The position numbers and the translations under genes are program-made. A stretch of DNA of 45,564 bases, from the NCBI GenBank assembly GCA_016183935.1, contig JACPDR010000042.1, positions 1-45,564 of the forward strand, given 5' to 3'. How positions within the stretch are numbered: position 1 is the stretch's first letter; the number at the start of each line of letters is the position of its first letter. Under the pieces are notes generated by a model. That model worked only from the letters and a program-made list of their open reading frames with translations. It had not been told where the DNA came from and made no database searches. This document shows, in pieces, positions 36,577-45,113 of the stretch. The stretch comes from Caulobacterales bacterium (GTDB lineage Bacteria > Pseudomonadota > Alphaproteobacteria > Caulobacterales > Caulobacteraceae).

Positions 36577-36647
36577 CCGTTCGAAGGGCCCCGCGAGGGG
36601 GCGGGTCGATGACCGACGCACCACAGCGCCGCGCGGGTCGCTGATCG

Positions 36648-38105
36648 ATGCTGTTCAACTCCTACGAGTTCATCTTCTTCTTCCTGCCGATCACATTCGC
36701 GGGCTTCTTCCTCGCCGCCCGCGCCAGCCACCGCATGGCCGCGCTCTGGCTGGTCCTGGCGTCGATCTTTTTCTACGGCTGGTGGGACCCGCGCTACGTC
36801 TTCCTCCTGCTGGGGTCGATCGCCTTCAACTATATGATGGGCTACTGGATCAGCCGGTCCCGACGCGATGACGGACCGTCGGCCAGGGCCAAGGTCCTGC
36901 TGTTCCTGGCGGTCAGCGGCAACCTGCTGCTGCTGGGCTATTACAAGTACACCGACTTTTTCATCAGCACGACGAACACGCTGGTCGGGACGGACTGGGC
37001 GCTGGCCCATATCATTCTGCCGCTCGGAATATCCTTCTTCGCCTTCACCCAGATCGCCTTCCTGGTGGACGTCTATCGGGGCCTCGCGCGCGAGTACAAC
37101 CCGATCCACTACACCCTGTTCGCCAGCTATTTCCCCCACCTGATCGCCGGCCCGGTGCTGCATCACAAGCAGATGATGCCGCAGTTCCATCGGCCGGAGA
37201 CCTATCGGTTCAACGTCCGGAACATCAACGTCGGCCTGACCATCTTCACGATCGGCCTGTGCAAGAAGGTCCTTCTGGCCGATCAATTCGCGCTCTACGC
37301 CAATCCGGTTTTCGACGCCGCCGCCGCGGGCGGAAACATCACGACGGCCGAGGCGTGGCTGGGCGCCCTGGCCTATACGTTCCAGCTGTATTTTGATTTT
37401 TCCGCCTATTCGGACATGGCCATCGGCCTGTCCCTGTTGTTCAACGTCGACCTGCCGATCAATTTCAACTCACCGTACAAGTCGCGCAACATCATCGACT
37501 TCTGGCGGCGGTGGCACATGACCCTGTCGGCCTTCCTGCGCGATTACCTGTATTTTCCGCTGGGGGGGAACCGCCACGGCACGGTCCGCCGATACGTCAA
37601 CCTGAGCGTCACCATGCTGCTCGGCGGCCTGTGGCACGGCGCCAACTGGACCTTTGTCATCTGGGGCGCGATGCACGGATTCTATCTCGTGGTGAACCAT
37701 GGCTGGCAGGCGTTGAGCGCCCGCCTGCGCCTGCCGCGGATTCCCGGCGGGGCCGTCCTGGCCGGAACCATCACCTTCCTGGCGGTCGTGGTCGCCTGGG
37801 TCCTGTTCAGGGCCGTGAGTCTCGACGCCGCGGTCCGGATGCTGAGGGGCATGGCGGGACTGAACGGCTCTCTCCCGTTGTCAGGCCTGACGCCGCACAT
37901 CCCGGCCGCGCCGGTGATGGTGACGCTGTGGATCATCGGCGGCCTGGCTGTCGTGAAACTGGCCCCGAACAGCCTGGAAATCTCGGCCTGGCTGGAGAGC
38001 TGGAAACACCGGGGCCGGGTTCTGGGCTATGCCGCTGGCGCGGTCTTCGTCTTCGTCCTGCTCAACTTCAACAAGGTCTCGACCTTCATCTATTTCAATT
38101 TCTGA
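36648..38105 (+). CDS. algI: MBOAT O-acyltransferase (AlgI family)
   Basis: 485 aa with about 11-12 membrane helices. AlgI-type marks include MLFNSYEFIFFFLPI at the start, FYGWWDPRYVFLLL, PHLIAGPVLHHKQMMPQF, and the catalytic His330 in LLGGLWHGANWTFVIWG, preceded by FWRRWHMTLSAFLRDYLYFP. AlgI, PatA and DltB pass acyl groups across the membrane to a periplasmic partner that modifies a polymer. Here the SGNH protein follows after one base, so the two form a module. Acetyl is the usual group. It is 71 bp after the dioxygenase gene, probably the same transcript. Confidence 0.93.
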   Translation: MLFNSYEFIFFFLPITFAGFFLAARASHRMAALWLVLASIFFYGWWDPRYVFLLLGSIAFNYMMGYWISRSRRDDGPSARAKVLLFLAVSGNLLLLGYYKYTDFFISTTNTLVGTDWALAHIILPLGISFFAFTQIAFLVDVYRGLAREYNPIHYTLFASYFPHLIAGPVLHHKQMMPQFHRPETYRFNVRNINVGLTIFTIGLCKKVLLADQFALYANPVFDAAAAGGNITTAEAWLGALAYTFQLYFDFSAYSDMAIGLSLLFNVDLPINFNSPYKSRNIIDFWRRWHMTLSAFLRDYLYFPLGGNRHGTVRRYVNLSVTMLLGGLWHGANWTFVIWGAMHGFYLVVNHGWQALSARLRLPRIPGGAVLAGTITFLAVVVAWVLFRAVSLDAAVRMLRGMAGLNGSLPLSGLTPHIPAAPVMVTLWIIGGLAVVKLAPNSLEISAWLESWKHRGRVLGYAAGAVFVFVLLNFNKVSTFIYFNF

Positions 38106-38106
38106 C

Positions 38107-39249
38107 ATGACCGAGAAACGTTTCCTGCAGGGATTTCTGGCCGCGCTGCTCTCGCTGGGCCTGATCGTTCTCGGCTTGCAAATCCTGATGACCCGGGTCG
38201 GCGAGATCGACTTCAAGAGGGTGGTCGATCGCCAGCTGGCGGCGCCGAACGGCGAGATACTTTTCCTCAGCGGCCTCAACCAGAACGCCTATCACTACAA
38301 GATCATGCTGTTCGACCGGGTGAGCCCGGAGGCGGTCGCGATCGGTTCGAGCCGCGCCATGGAGGTCAGGGGGGAGTTCTTCAACACCCGCTTCGTGACG
38401 ATGGGCGGCGCGATCAACAATCTGCAGAATCTCGAGACGATCGCCGAACATGTGGCGCGCACGCCGACGCCGCCGCAGCTCGCCCTGGTCTATGTGGATC
38501 CCTGGCTGTTCAACGCGCGCTACACCGACAACCAGGCGCCGGTGCCCGACGTCCCGAAGCTGGTCTCGGCCGACATGCTGTTCGGCGGCCTCAAGGCGCT
38601 TCGACACGGCAATTGGCTGGGGAATTCGCTGCGGTCCCGCAACCTCGGCATCTATGCGCTGATCAACGACGAGGGCTACGCCCGGGATGGCAGCCAGTAC
38701 TATCTGGGCACCCAGAACGGCTCGGTGGCGTCGTCCGATGTCCGGTTCGTCAGGACCTTCGGCCGTATCGAGGGGGACAAGCAGAATTTCCAGCGCAACA
38801 CGCGCGCGGACCCCGCCCTGGTCGCCCGGATCTGCGCCGCGGTGAAGAAGATCCGGCGGAGAACACGACATGTGGTCGTCGTCGCGCCGCCCTTCGCCAC
38901 ACCCATTTGGGCCCGGCTTTCGCAGCCGGACTACGCCTATATCCAGGACGGGTATGAGCAACTGAGTGCATGCGTCGGCGACGCATCCTTCTTCAGCTTC
39001 GTCGATCCGGCGTCCATCCGGGGCGGCACGGACTGCGAATTCGTCGACGGCCTGCACGGCGGCGATGTCACCTACGCCCGCATGCTGAACCAGATCGGCG
39101 AGGCCGACCCGGAGACGCGGCGTTACCTGAGGGCCGATTTCCTGACGGCCTTTATCGAGCGGTACAAGGGACACGCCGGAGGCTCGGGTCTGGCGTTGCG
39201 TCCCGGGATGAAGGAAGTCGACTTCCTGGGACTGGGTTGCCGAAAATAG
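38107..39249 (+). CDS. SGNH-type periplasmic acyl-transfer partner (AlgJ/AlgX/DltD-like)
   Basis: 380 aa from ATG 38107, one base after the MBOAT stop. One N-terminal signal-anchor helix (FLAALLSLGLIVLGLQILM) places the rest in the periplasm. The SGNH nucleophile motif is AIGSSRAME (Gly80-Ser81-Ser82-Arg83) and the distal Asp-x-x-His dyad is Asp314/His317 in FVDGLHGG. In AlgJ/AlgX, PatB and DltD the Ser receives the acyl group and passes it to the polymer. Overall similarity to named members is low, so the polymer and acyl group are open; the exported polysaccharide of this locus is the likely acceptor. Confidence 0.8.
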   Translation: MTEKRFLQGFLAALLSLGLIVLGLQILMTRVGEIDFKRVVDRQLAAPNGEILFLSGLNQNAYHYKIMLFDRVSPEAVAIGSSRAMEVRGEFFNTRFVTMGGAINNLQNLETIAEHVARTPTPPQLALVYVDPWLFNARYTDNQAPVPDVPKLVSADMLFGGLKALRHGNWLGNSLRSRNLGIYALINDEGYARDGSQYYLGTQNGSVASSDVRFVRTFGRIEGDKQNFQRNTRADPALVARICAAVKKIRRRTRHVVVVAPPFATPIWARLSQPDYAYIQDGYEQLSACVGDASFFSFVDPASIRGGTDCEFVDGLHGGDVTYARMLNQIGEADPETRRYLRADFLTAFIERYKGHAGGSGLALRPGMKEVDFLGLGCRK

Positions 39250-39282
39250 CGGCCGGAGGCCCGAGGCCTCCGGGGCGCTATT
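39245..39282. terminator. Bidirectional terminator between convergent genes
   Basis: A perfect inner stem CCGGAGGCC-CGA-GGCCTCCGG (39253-39273) is extended by outer arms AATAGCG (39245-39251) and CGCTATT (39276-39282). The stop codon of the SGNH gene (39247-39249) lies in the left arm and that of the epimerase gene (39278-39280) in the right arm. It can act on both strands. Confidence 0.8.
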
Positions 39283-40408
39283 TCATCAGCCCCTTGGCCT
39301 TCATCTCGACGATCGACTTCTCATAGCCGCTCTCGCGAGGTCCGGAGGTCAGCACCCATTCGCAGAATTCGCCGATCCCGCGCTCGAAGTCATAGGCCGG
39401 CGTGAAGCCGAGAACCGAGTTCGCGCGGGTCATGTCGGCGTAGTTGTGCCGGATATCGCCGAGCCGGAAGTTGCCGCTGATCGCGGACTCGACCGGCAGC
39501 TTAAGGTGGCGTGACAGCGCATCGACCACCTGGTTCACGCTGACCGGCACGCCGGTGCCGACGTTGAAGACATGGCCGGCGGCCTCGGGCTTCTCCACCC
39601 CCAGCACGGTGGCGTCGACGACGTCATCGACGAAGACGAAATCGCGGCTCTCCGCCCCGTCCTCGAAAATGTTCAGCGGTTTGCCCTGCATGATCAGGTT
39701 CGAGAAGATCGACAGGATGCCGGTGTACGGGTTCGACAGCGACTGGCCCGGGCCGAAGACGTTCTGGTAGCGCAGGGCCACGGGCTCGATGCCCAGGGTC
39801 GGCGACAGGGTCATGACCATCTGCTCCTGCACCTGTTTGGTGATCCCGTAGAGCGAAGACGGGTGCAGTTTGGAATTCTCGTCGGTCGCGACGAGGGTCA
39901 GGGCCGAGGAGCCGGGGTATTTCACCTCGAAGTCGCCCGCGGTCATGTCGGCCGCCGCGCGGTGCTCGGGATAGACGTCGCCCAGTTCCGGCGAACGGTA
40001 TTTGCCTTCGCCATAGACCGAGCGCGACGAGGCGACCACGATCCGTTTCATCGTATGCGGGGCGTTGGCGAGGATGTCGAACATGAGGGCCGTGCCGCCG
40101 ATGTTGACGGCGGTGTAGTGCTCGACCTTGTACATCGACTGGCCGGTGCCGGTCTCGGCGGCGAAGTGGACGATGACCTCCTGGCCGTCCATCGCGGCCG
40201 TCATGTCGCCCCGGTTGGTGACATCCCCGCGAATGAAGCGCACCTGGCCGGCGATCGACCGGTACAGTTCGGAGGCCTCGGGATCCGCGCCGTGGACCTG
40301 CTCGGCCAGGGTGTCGAGCACCGTGACCTCGTGGCCGCGCGCCTTCAGCTTCAGCGCCAGCCGCGAACCGATGAAGCCGGCGCCGCCGGTGATCAGAACC
40401 TTCGCCAT
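39278..40408 (-). CDS. NAD-dependent nucleotide-sugar epimerase, dTDP-L-rhamnose 4-epimerase-like
   Basis: 376 aa extended SDR: GGAGFIGSRLALKL for NAD binding, VASSRSVYGEGKYRSPE with the active-site Ser region, catalytic YGITK, and RYQNVFGPGQSLSNPYTGIL. The combination of YGEGKY, an inserted segment before TDEN, and GPGQSLSNPYTGILS is what I associate with WbiB-type dTDP-L-rhamnose 4-epimerases (product dTDP-6-deoxy-L-talose). Related UDP-sugar epimerases remain possible. The rml genes for dTDP-rhamnose are not in the window. It follows the TIM-barrel gene by 10 bp on the minus strand. Confidence 0.75.
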   Translation of the reverse strand: MAKVLITGGAGFIGSRLALKLKARGHEVTVLDTLAEQVHGADPEASELYRSIAGQVRFIRGDVTNRGDMTAAMDGQEVIVHFAAETGTGQSMYKVEHYTAVNIGGTALMFDILANAPHTMKRIVVASSRSVYGEGKYRSPELGDVYPEHRAAADMTAGDFEVKYPGSSALTLVATDENSKLHPSSLYGITKQVQEQMVMTLSPTLGIEPVALRYQNVFGPGQSLSNPYTGILSIFSNLIMQGKPLNIFEDGAESRDFVFVDDVVDATVLGVEKPEAAGHVFNVGTGVPVSVNQVVDALSRHLKLPVESAISGNFRLGDIRHNYADMTRANSVLGFTPAYDFERGIGEFCEWVLTSGPRESGYEKSIVEMKAKGLMK

Positions 40409-40418
40409 GACAGGCCCC

Positions 40419-41291
40419 TTATCGGATCAGCTTGACCGTCTGTTCGATATTGCCGCGCGAGGACGCGCCGAACACCACGGACTGGAGGTTGAGACGGTTC
40501 ACATACTCGTAGGCCTCAGGCGCGGGGATCGCGCCGGAGGCCAGGGTGGACATGGCCATCATGGCGTAGTCCGCGCCGTCGTTCTCGGCCAGGGCCGCTT
40601 CATAGGAGGCGCGATCCGGCGACATCAGATAGCCGAGCTTGTTCATCGACGAACAGATCACGACGTCGTGGACGCCCCACTCCATCAGACGCTTGCGCAA
40701 CAGGGGCATGTTCTGGGTGATGAAGCCCGGAGCGGCGCCGTATTTCTTGCGAACATGCTTGCTGTATTCGACGAACGGCTCGGCCACGCCGAAGCCCAGC
40801 ATCAGATCGACGACGATGTTCTGCAGGAAAACGACGCGGACATCGAGGCCCTTGAAGGCCGACATCTCCTGGTCGACCAGCATCTTCATCATCCGCACGG
40901 CGTCCAGCGACATGACGGCCAGGCCGCCCTGCGCGATCTTGCCCATCGCGGATCCGGCGCCGTCGGACATGAGGACGCTGTGCAGCGCACCGACCATGCC
41001 CTTCTCCGCGACCAGGTTTGCGTATTTGTGCGGGTAGGGGATCGACGGATACCAGGCCAGCTCGGGGTACTGGCTCTTGCGGGCCCTGAAACGGTCGCAA
41101 ATCTCGCCCGCGCGCGCATTGCTGTTGAGCATGACGGCCCGGATGCCCGTCTCGAATGCGGTCTCATAGACGTTGAAGATGGCGTCCAGATCGGCGAAGC
41201 GCTCGGCCTGGGCCTGGGCCTTCTCCTGCGACATGTGGTTGATGCCGAAGAACTGGTTGTCGCCAAAGACGATGCGATCAATCTGCGGCAT
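40419..41291 (-). CDS. Unrecognised TIM-barrel-like protein in sugar-pathway operon
   Basis: 290 aa. It opens MPQIDRIVFGDNQFFGINHM, and alternating strand/helix units follow (AIFNVYETAFETGIRAVMLN, LDVRVVFLQNIVVDLMLGFG, VHDVVICSSMNKLGYLMSP, LQSVVFGASSRGNIEQTVKL). The pattern, including the late VVFGASS..NIE near the end, resembles the aldo-keto reductase barrel, but I see no Asp-Tyr-Lys-His tetrad. Its ATG shares one base with the stop of the Gfo/Idh gene, so they are coupled and likely act on one sugar. I cannot name the reaction; an epimerase, aldolase or isomerase role is equally open. Confidence 0.75.
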   Translation of the reverse strand: MPQIDRIVFGDNQFFGINHMSQEKAQAQAERFADLDAIFNVYETAFETGIRAVMLNSNARAGEICDRFRARKSQYPELAWYPSIPYPHKYANLVAEKGMVGALHSVLMSDGAGSAMGKIAQGGLAVMSLDAVRMMKMLVDQEMSAFKGLDVRVVFLQNIVVDLMLGFGVAEPFVEYSKHVRKKYGAAPGFITQNMPLLRKRLMEWGVHDVVICSSMNKLGYLMSPDRASYEAALAENDGADYAMMAMSTLASGAIPAPEAYEYVNRLNLQSVVFGASSRGNIEQTVKLIR

Positions 41292-42337
41292 CAGGCGACG
41301 ACCTGCTTGTTCTTGTCGAAATCACGGAAGATGCCGTCGATGGTGTCCAGCACCGCCGCCCCGTCGGCGAAGGTGCAGCGGGTCTGCGGGTCGCCACGCC
41401 GGACGTGATCCACGAAATGATAGAGCTGGGCGGTGAACTCGACCCCGCGCAGGTAGAAGGGGGCGGGGTTGAACAGGTCGGTGATGTAGAGCTGGTTCCA
41501 GCCGGCGTTCAGCCCGTGGGCCGGCGCGGGGGCGTTCATGAATATCTTCAGCCCGTGCTGGTCGGCCAGAATCTTGCCCTCCGTGCCGAAGATTTCGAGC
41601 TTGTTGGTCGGCTTGCGGAAGCTGGGATCGCTCCAGTTCACATAGAGCGAACCGGCGAGGCCCGAGCGGTATAGGAAGCTGGCCGAGACCACGTCCTCGA
41701 CGTTCTTCGAGAAGACTTTCGACAGGCTGCTGCCCATCACATGATCGGGTTTGCCCATCAGGTAGTCGATCAGATCGATGGCGTGCGACGCCATCTCATA
41801 GGTCGCCCCGCCCCCGTTGGCGTGGGTGGCGCGCCACCCGTCCTCGCCCGGATCGCGGATGATGGTCGAGCTGAACATCTCGCTGCGAAAGCGGATGACG
41901 CGGCCGATCAGGCCTTCCTCGATGAAGGCCTTGGTCTTCATGAAGACGTCGTTGAAGCGGTTGATGTAACCGACCTGGCTGACCAGGCCCTTCTCTTCAA
42001 ACCGCCTCGCCAGTTCCGCGCCCGAGGCGGAGGAGAGCGTGTAGGGTTTTTCGACGAAGGCGTGCAGTCCCTTGTCGGCCACCGCGGTGAGGATCTCGTG
42101 ATTGAACGCCGGCGGCGTACAGACCAGCACCGCGTCGAGACGCTCCTTGTCCAGCAGGGTCCGATAGTCCTTGTGGGCCCGAACGCCGGCGTATTTGGAC
42201 AGCAGCTTGTTCACCACCACGGAAGGATCGGCGACGGCGACGACATTCACGTTCGGATGGCTGTTCACGATGCAATGGTGCGTCACCCCCATGCGGCCGG
42301 CGCCGATGACGCCAATCCTCAGTGCGTTTTCAACCAT
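41291..42337 (-). CDS. Gfo/Idh/MocA-family sugar oxidoreductase
   Basis: 348 aa with an N-terminal Rossmann fold (GVIGAGRMGVTHHCIVNSHP), the family EKP motif in HAFVEKPYTL, and a C-terminal beta-sheet dimerisation domain containing HANGGGATYEMASHAIDLID, where the His is the usual catalytic residue. Members oxidise or reduce nucleotide-activated or free sugars with NAD(P). The coupled TIM-barrel gene and the adjacent epimerase suggest a three-step conversion of a nucleotide sugar. The substrate is not readable. ATG 42337 lies 137 bp after the preceding glycosyltransferase, so a separate promoter is possible. Confidence 0.87.
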   Translation of the reverse strand: MVENALRIGVIGAGRMGVTHHCIVNSHPNVNVVAVADPSVVVNKLLSKYAGVRAHKDYRTLLDKERLDAVLVCTPPAFNHEILTAVADKGLHAFVEKPYTLSSASGAELARRFEEKGLVSQVGYINRFNDVFMKTKAFIEEGLIGRVIRFRSEMFSSTIIRDPGEDGWRATHANGGGATYEMASHAIDLIDYLMGKPDHVMGSSLSKVFSKNVEDVVSASFLYRSGLAGSLYVNWSDPSFRKPTNKLEIFGTEGKILADQHGLKIFMNAPAPAHGLNAGWNQLYITDLFNPAPFYLRGVEFTAQLYHFVDHVRRGDPQTRCTFADGAAVLDTIDGIFRDFDKNKQVVA

Positions 42338-42474
42338 GCGATCCGGAAACCATTGCTCGCGCGAGAACAGGGGGCGTCTTCAGCCGCCGGGAGGCCGCCG
42401 AAAAGTGCGCCACACCTATCGGTAGCGCCCTGAATGTCAACTGGTTGTGGCCGGCCGCTGCGGTCCGGAAACGG

Positions 42475-43434
42475 TCAACCGATGACCTCCAGAAGAAACT
42501 GCCCGGGCGAACGCTGCACGGGCGCGGGGCGTCGGCCGCGCAGTTTTTCCACGCCCGCACGAAGCGCGGCGAGGTCATCGCCGAGGCCGTGGACAATCGT
42601 GTTGTGCGGCCCGAAATGGCCGCTCTCGGCGACATGGGGATTGTTGGTGATGAGCTTCACGCCCATCGCGAGAGCCTCGAAGCAGCGCATGGTCGCCCCC
42701 GTCTGCAGCGGATGAGCGTAGTCCAGGGTGAAGTCCGACGCCGCCAGGGCGTCGACGTACTGATCATAGGAGAGGGGCTTGAACGAGATGCTCTTGCGCC
42801 ATTTCCAGTACAGCAGGGGACTGCGCACCGCGTTCATCGTCAGGCTGATGACGCCCTTCTCATAGAGGAAGACGAAACTGTCCTCGGTCCCGAGGGCGTC
42901 GAGGACATGATCGAGATAGGCCAGCCGGTTCGAGTGGTTCCGCTGGATCGCCGAGATCCGGTAGCGGGTCGGCGGCGGGGGCGTGAGCGGCGTCTGGCTG
43001 GAAAACAGTTCAACGACGGGCCAGCCCTTGGTCCGGGCGTCCCGGTAGTCGAAGGTGGTGACGCGATCGACCGCGGCCCCCCAGCGCTCCGTCGCCCGGT
43101 CGTACGACAGGGCGTCGAAATGGTAGCCGACGACCCGGTCCGCCCTGGCCTTCATGTCGGCGACGAGTTCGGGGCCGATGCCGCGCCCCTTGATGATGAC
43201 GATCAGGTCCCAGCGTTCGCCGGCCAGGAAGCGCCGCGCGAACACCCGCCGCGTCCACCAGCGGGAGATCGGCAGGTCGAATTTGGCGAGCACGCGGCCG
43301 ATCGGATGCTCCGGGTACTCGTCATTCGCGCGGGTGACCTCGTAGCCCATCGCTTCCAGGCCGTCGCCGATGATCCGGGCGAACGAGTAGAAGGACAGCG
43401 GCATGACCAGCAGGCAGGTCTTCTTCTTCGACAA
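42475..43434 (-). CDS. CgeB-like glycosyltransferase, copy 2
   Basis: 319 aa from TTG 43434, eight bases after the preceding stop; the start reads SKKKTCLLVMPLSFYSFARI. GT-B fold with an N half holding LIVIIKGRGIGPELVADMK and a C half with YAHPLQTGATMRCFEALAMGVKLITNNP. The Arg-x-Phe-Glu plus ITNNP pattern is that of the CgeB / Glyco_trans_1_2 family. It shares its layout and C-terminal motif (MRCFEALAMGVKLITNNP versus MRVFENLCAGKKIITNNP) with the gene before it, so the two are probably old tandem duplicates now acting on different acceptors. Sugar donor is unknown. Confidence 0.8.
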   Translation of the reverse strand: MSKKKTCLLVMPLSFYSFARIIGDGLEAMGYEVTRANDEYPEHPIGRVLAKFDLPISRWWTRRVFARRFLAGERWDLIVIIKGRGIGPELVADMKARADRVVGYHFDALSYDRATERWGAAVDRVTTFDYRDARTKGWPVVELFSSQTPLTPPPPTRYRISAIQRNHSNRLAYLDHVLDALGTEDSFVFLYEKGVISLTMNAVRSPLLYWKWRKSISFKPLSYDQYVDALAASDFTLDYAHPLQTGATMRCFEALAMGVKLITNNPHVAESGHFGPHNTIVHGLGDDLAALRAGVEKLRGRRPAPVQRSPGQFLLEVIG

Positions 43435-43442
43435 ATCGGCTC

Positions 43443-44423
43443 TCAGCTCTGGGGCGGCGGCAGCGGATGGCCTGTGCCGTCCACGAGATGGCGGACGAAC
43501 GCCTGGATGCGATATTCCGGGAACTGCGCGTCCGGCTCGGCCAGCGGGAGGTCGACGAAGGCCTTCACCCCGCTGAAATCGAGACCGCTGAAGACGTGGA
43601 TGCGGTCGGGGGAATAGAAGCGCTCCCGGGCGATCCGCGGATTGTTGGTGATGATCTTCTTGCCGGCGCACAGGTTTTCGAACACCCGCATCGTGTAGCC
43701 GCTCTGATGGTGGTTCGCGAAGTCGAAGGCGGCGACCGAAGTCTCGATCATGTCCTTGAACTCGGCCTTGCCGATCGAGCCGAACGAGAGGCCCTCGGGC
43801 TTCAGCCCGGCACGCCGCAGCTTCAACCGCGCCGGCGGCGTGCAGGCCATGAAGGCCTGGAACGGGACGAGGTGGCGTTCGCAATAATCCCTGAACGCCG
43901 CCACCGCCTCGTACCGCGCCGGGTTGACGACATTGCCGACGAAATACACCGCCGACCGGTCCTGCTCCCGACGGGGCAGGTCCTGAAAGTCACGGCTGCA
44001 GAACAGCGGCAGATACCGCAGGCCGTATTCGCGCGCGTCGTCCGGGTCGAAGGTGAAGACGTCGTCGAACGCCTGCAGATGAGGGCGATAGTCGTGGTTG
44101 GCGATCGAGTCCCAGTTATAGAGTACGAAGCGCGCGCCGCTGAACGCCGCCTTGAAGCCGGCCATGTTGGCCGCCGACATCTGATGGGCCTGGATGAACA
44201 GGACCATGTCGTAGTCGTCCCCCCGCTCACGCTCGAGGATGCGGGCGTGGTGCTGGTCGAGACGGCTCTGCCACAGCCCCGGCGAGATGATCCGCAGCCC
44301 CTTCATCAGCAGGTCGCGCGGCATGATGTCGTGCACGGTCAGCTCATGCCCGAGCGCCCGCAGCTCGGCGGCGATATTGGACGTGTAGTCGTGATAATGG
44401 AGGGCGATCAGCAGAATTCTCAC
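43443..44423 (-). CDS. CgeB-like glycosyltransferase, copy 1
   Basis: 326 aa from GTG 44423, whose GTGA overlaps the stop of the acetyltransferase gene. It begins MRILLIALHYHDYTSNIAAE; the N half has YDMVLFIQAHQMSAANMAGF and YNWDSIANHDY, with VYFVGNVVNPARYEAVAAF at the domain link. The donor site is SGYTMRVFENLCAGKKIITN. This is the CgeB/DUF3880-type GT-B family found in capsule and O-antigen loci and in spore-coat maturation. It is part of the leftward acetyltransferase-GT-GT operon. Donor and acceptor are unknown. Confidence 0.82.
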   Translation of the reverse strand: MRILLIALHYHDYTSNIAAELRALGHELTVHDIMPRDLLMKGLRIISPGLWQSRLDQHHARILERERGDDYDMVLFIQAHQMSAANMAGFKAAFSGARFVLYNWDSIANHDYRPHLQAFDDVFTFDPDDAREYGLRYLPLFCSRDFQDLPRREQDRSAVYFVGNVVNPARYEAVAAFRDYCERHLVPFQAFMACTPPARLKLRRAGLKPEGLSFGSIGKAEFKDMIETSVAAFDFANHHQSGYTMRVFENLCAGKKIITNNPRIARERFYSPDRIHVFSGLDFSGVKAFVDLPLAEPDAQFPEYRIQAFVRHLVDGTGHPLPPPQS

Positions 44424-45052
44424 GCCCGATCCCTCTCCGGTGCGTCTGGTTCGAGAAACGCGCCGTCGGGGCGGGTTCGACGCCAGGTCGACGACGCCGT
44501 GTCGTACCGACGGATGACCACGGCCGGGGCGCCGACGGCGACGCTGTAGTCGGGCAGGTCCCGGGTCACGACCGCATTGGCCCCGACCACGCAGTGCCGG
44601 CCGATCCTGGCGCCGAGCACACAGACGTTGTGCCCGAGCCAGCTGCCGTCGCCGATCTCGACGTCGCCCACCTGTTCAACCGCCTGGTCGAGGATGGCGG
44701 TTTCCGGATCGCGATAGCCGTGCAGGTTGTCGGATATGTAGACGTTGTTCGCGGTCAGCACCTTGGCGCCCAGCACGATCCTGCGGGTCGCGTAGAAATG
44801 GTTGAACCGGCCTATGCGGCTGCCATCGCCGATTTCGAGCCGGCACTCGGCGCTGCCGGTGTGGGGCTGCGCAGCGAGGCAGGTCTGATGGGCCACATAG
44901 ACTTCGCTGCCGAGGTGAATCCGCTCCGCCCCCTCCACCGCGATAGGCGCCACGACCAGGGTTCCCCGGCCGAAACTGCCGAAACGCCTGGCGTGCAGTA
45001 GCCGAAACAGGCGCGCGCGAACGGCGTTGCCCAGCCGCATGTGCATCATCAT
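44420..45052 (-). CDS. Hexapeptide-repeat O-acetyltransferase (WcaF/WbbJ-like)
   Basis: 210 aa; three adjacent in-frame ATG (45052, 45049, 45046) make the exact start uncertain. The body is a left-handed beta-helix of hexapeptide turns (IHLGSEVYVAHQTCLAAQP, VEIGDGSWLGHNVCVLGARI, HCVVGANAVVTRDLPDYSVA), with the loop DNLHGYRDPE that carries the catalytic His in NodL/LacA/WcaF relatives. It ends with a polar tail. It should acetylate a sugar unit of the repeat in the cytoplasm, unlike the MBOAT pair, which acts outside. Its stop overlaps the GT copy 1 start. A serine-acetyltransferase role is unlikely in this context. Confidence 0.85.
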   Translation of the reverse strand: MMMHMRLGNAVRARLFRLLHARRFGSFGRGTLVVAPIAVEGAERIHLGSEVYVAHQTCLAAQPHTGSAECRLEIGDGSRIGRFNHFYATRRIVLGAKVLTANNVYISDNLHGYRDPETAILDQAVEQVGDVEIGDGSWLGHNVCVLGARIGRHCVVGANAVVTRDLPDYSVAVGAPAVVIRRYDTASSTWRRTRPDGAFLEPDAPERDRA

Positions 45053-45113
45053 CCGGCGCTACCCCGGGCAGGCAGGTCCGGCGCCGAACAGGCGGGGCCT
45101 CGCGAAGACGGGG

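Noticed and set aside
36609..36644. 11-codon frame just before the MBOAT gene
   Set aside because: Too short, no sensible ribosome-binding site and no regulatory pattern.
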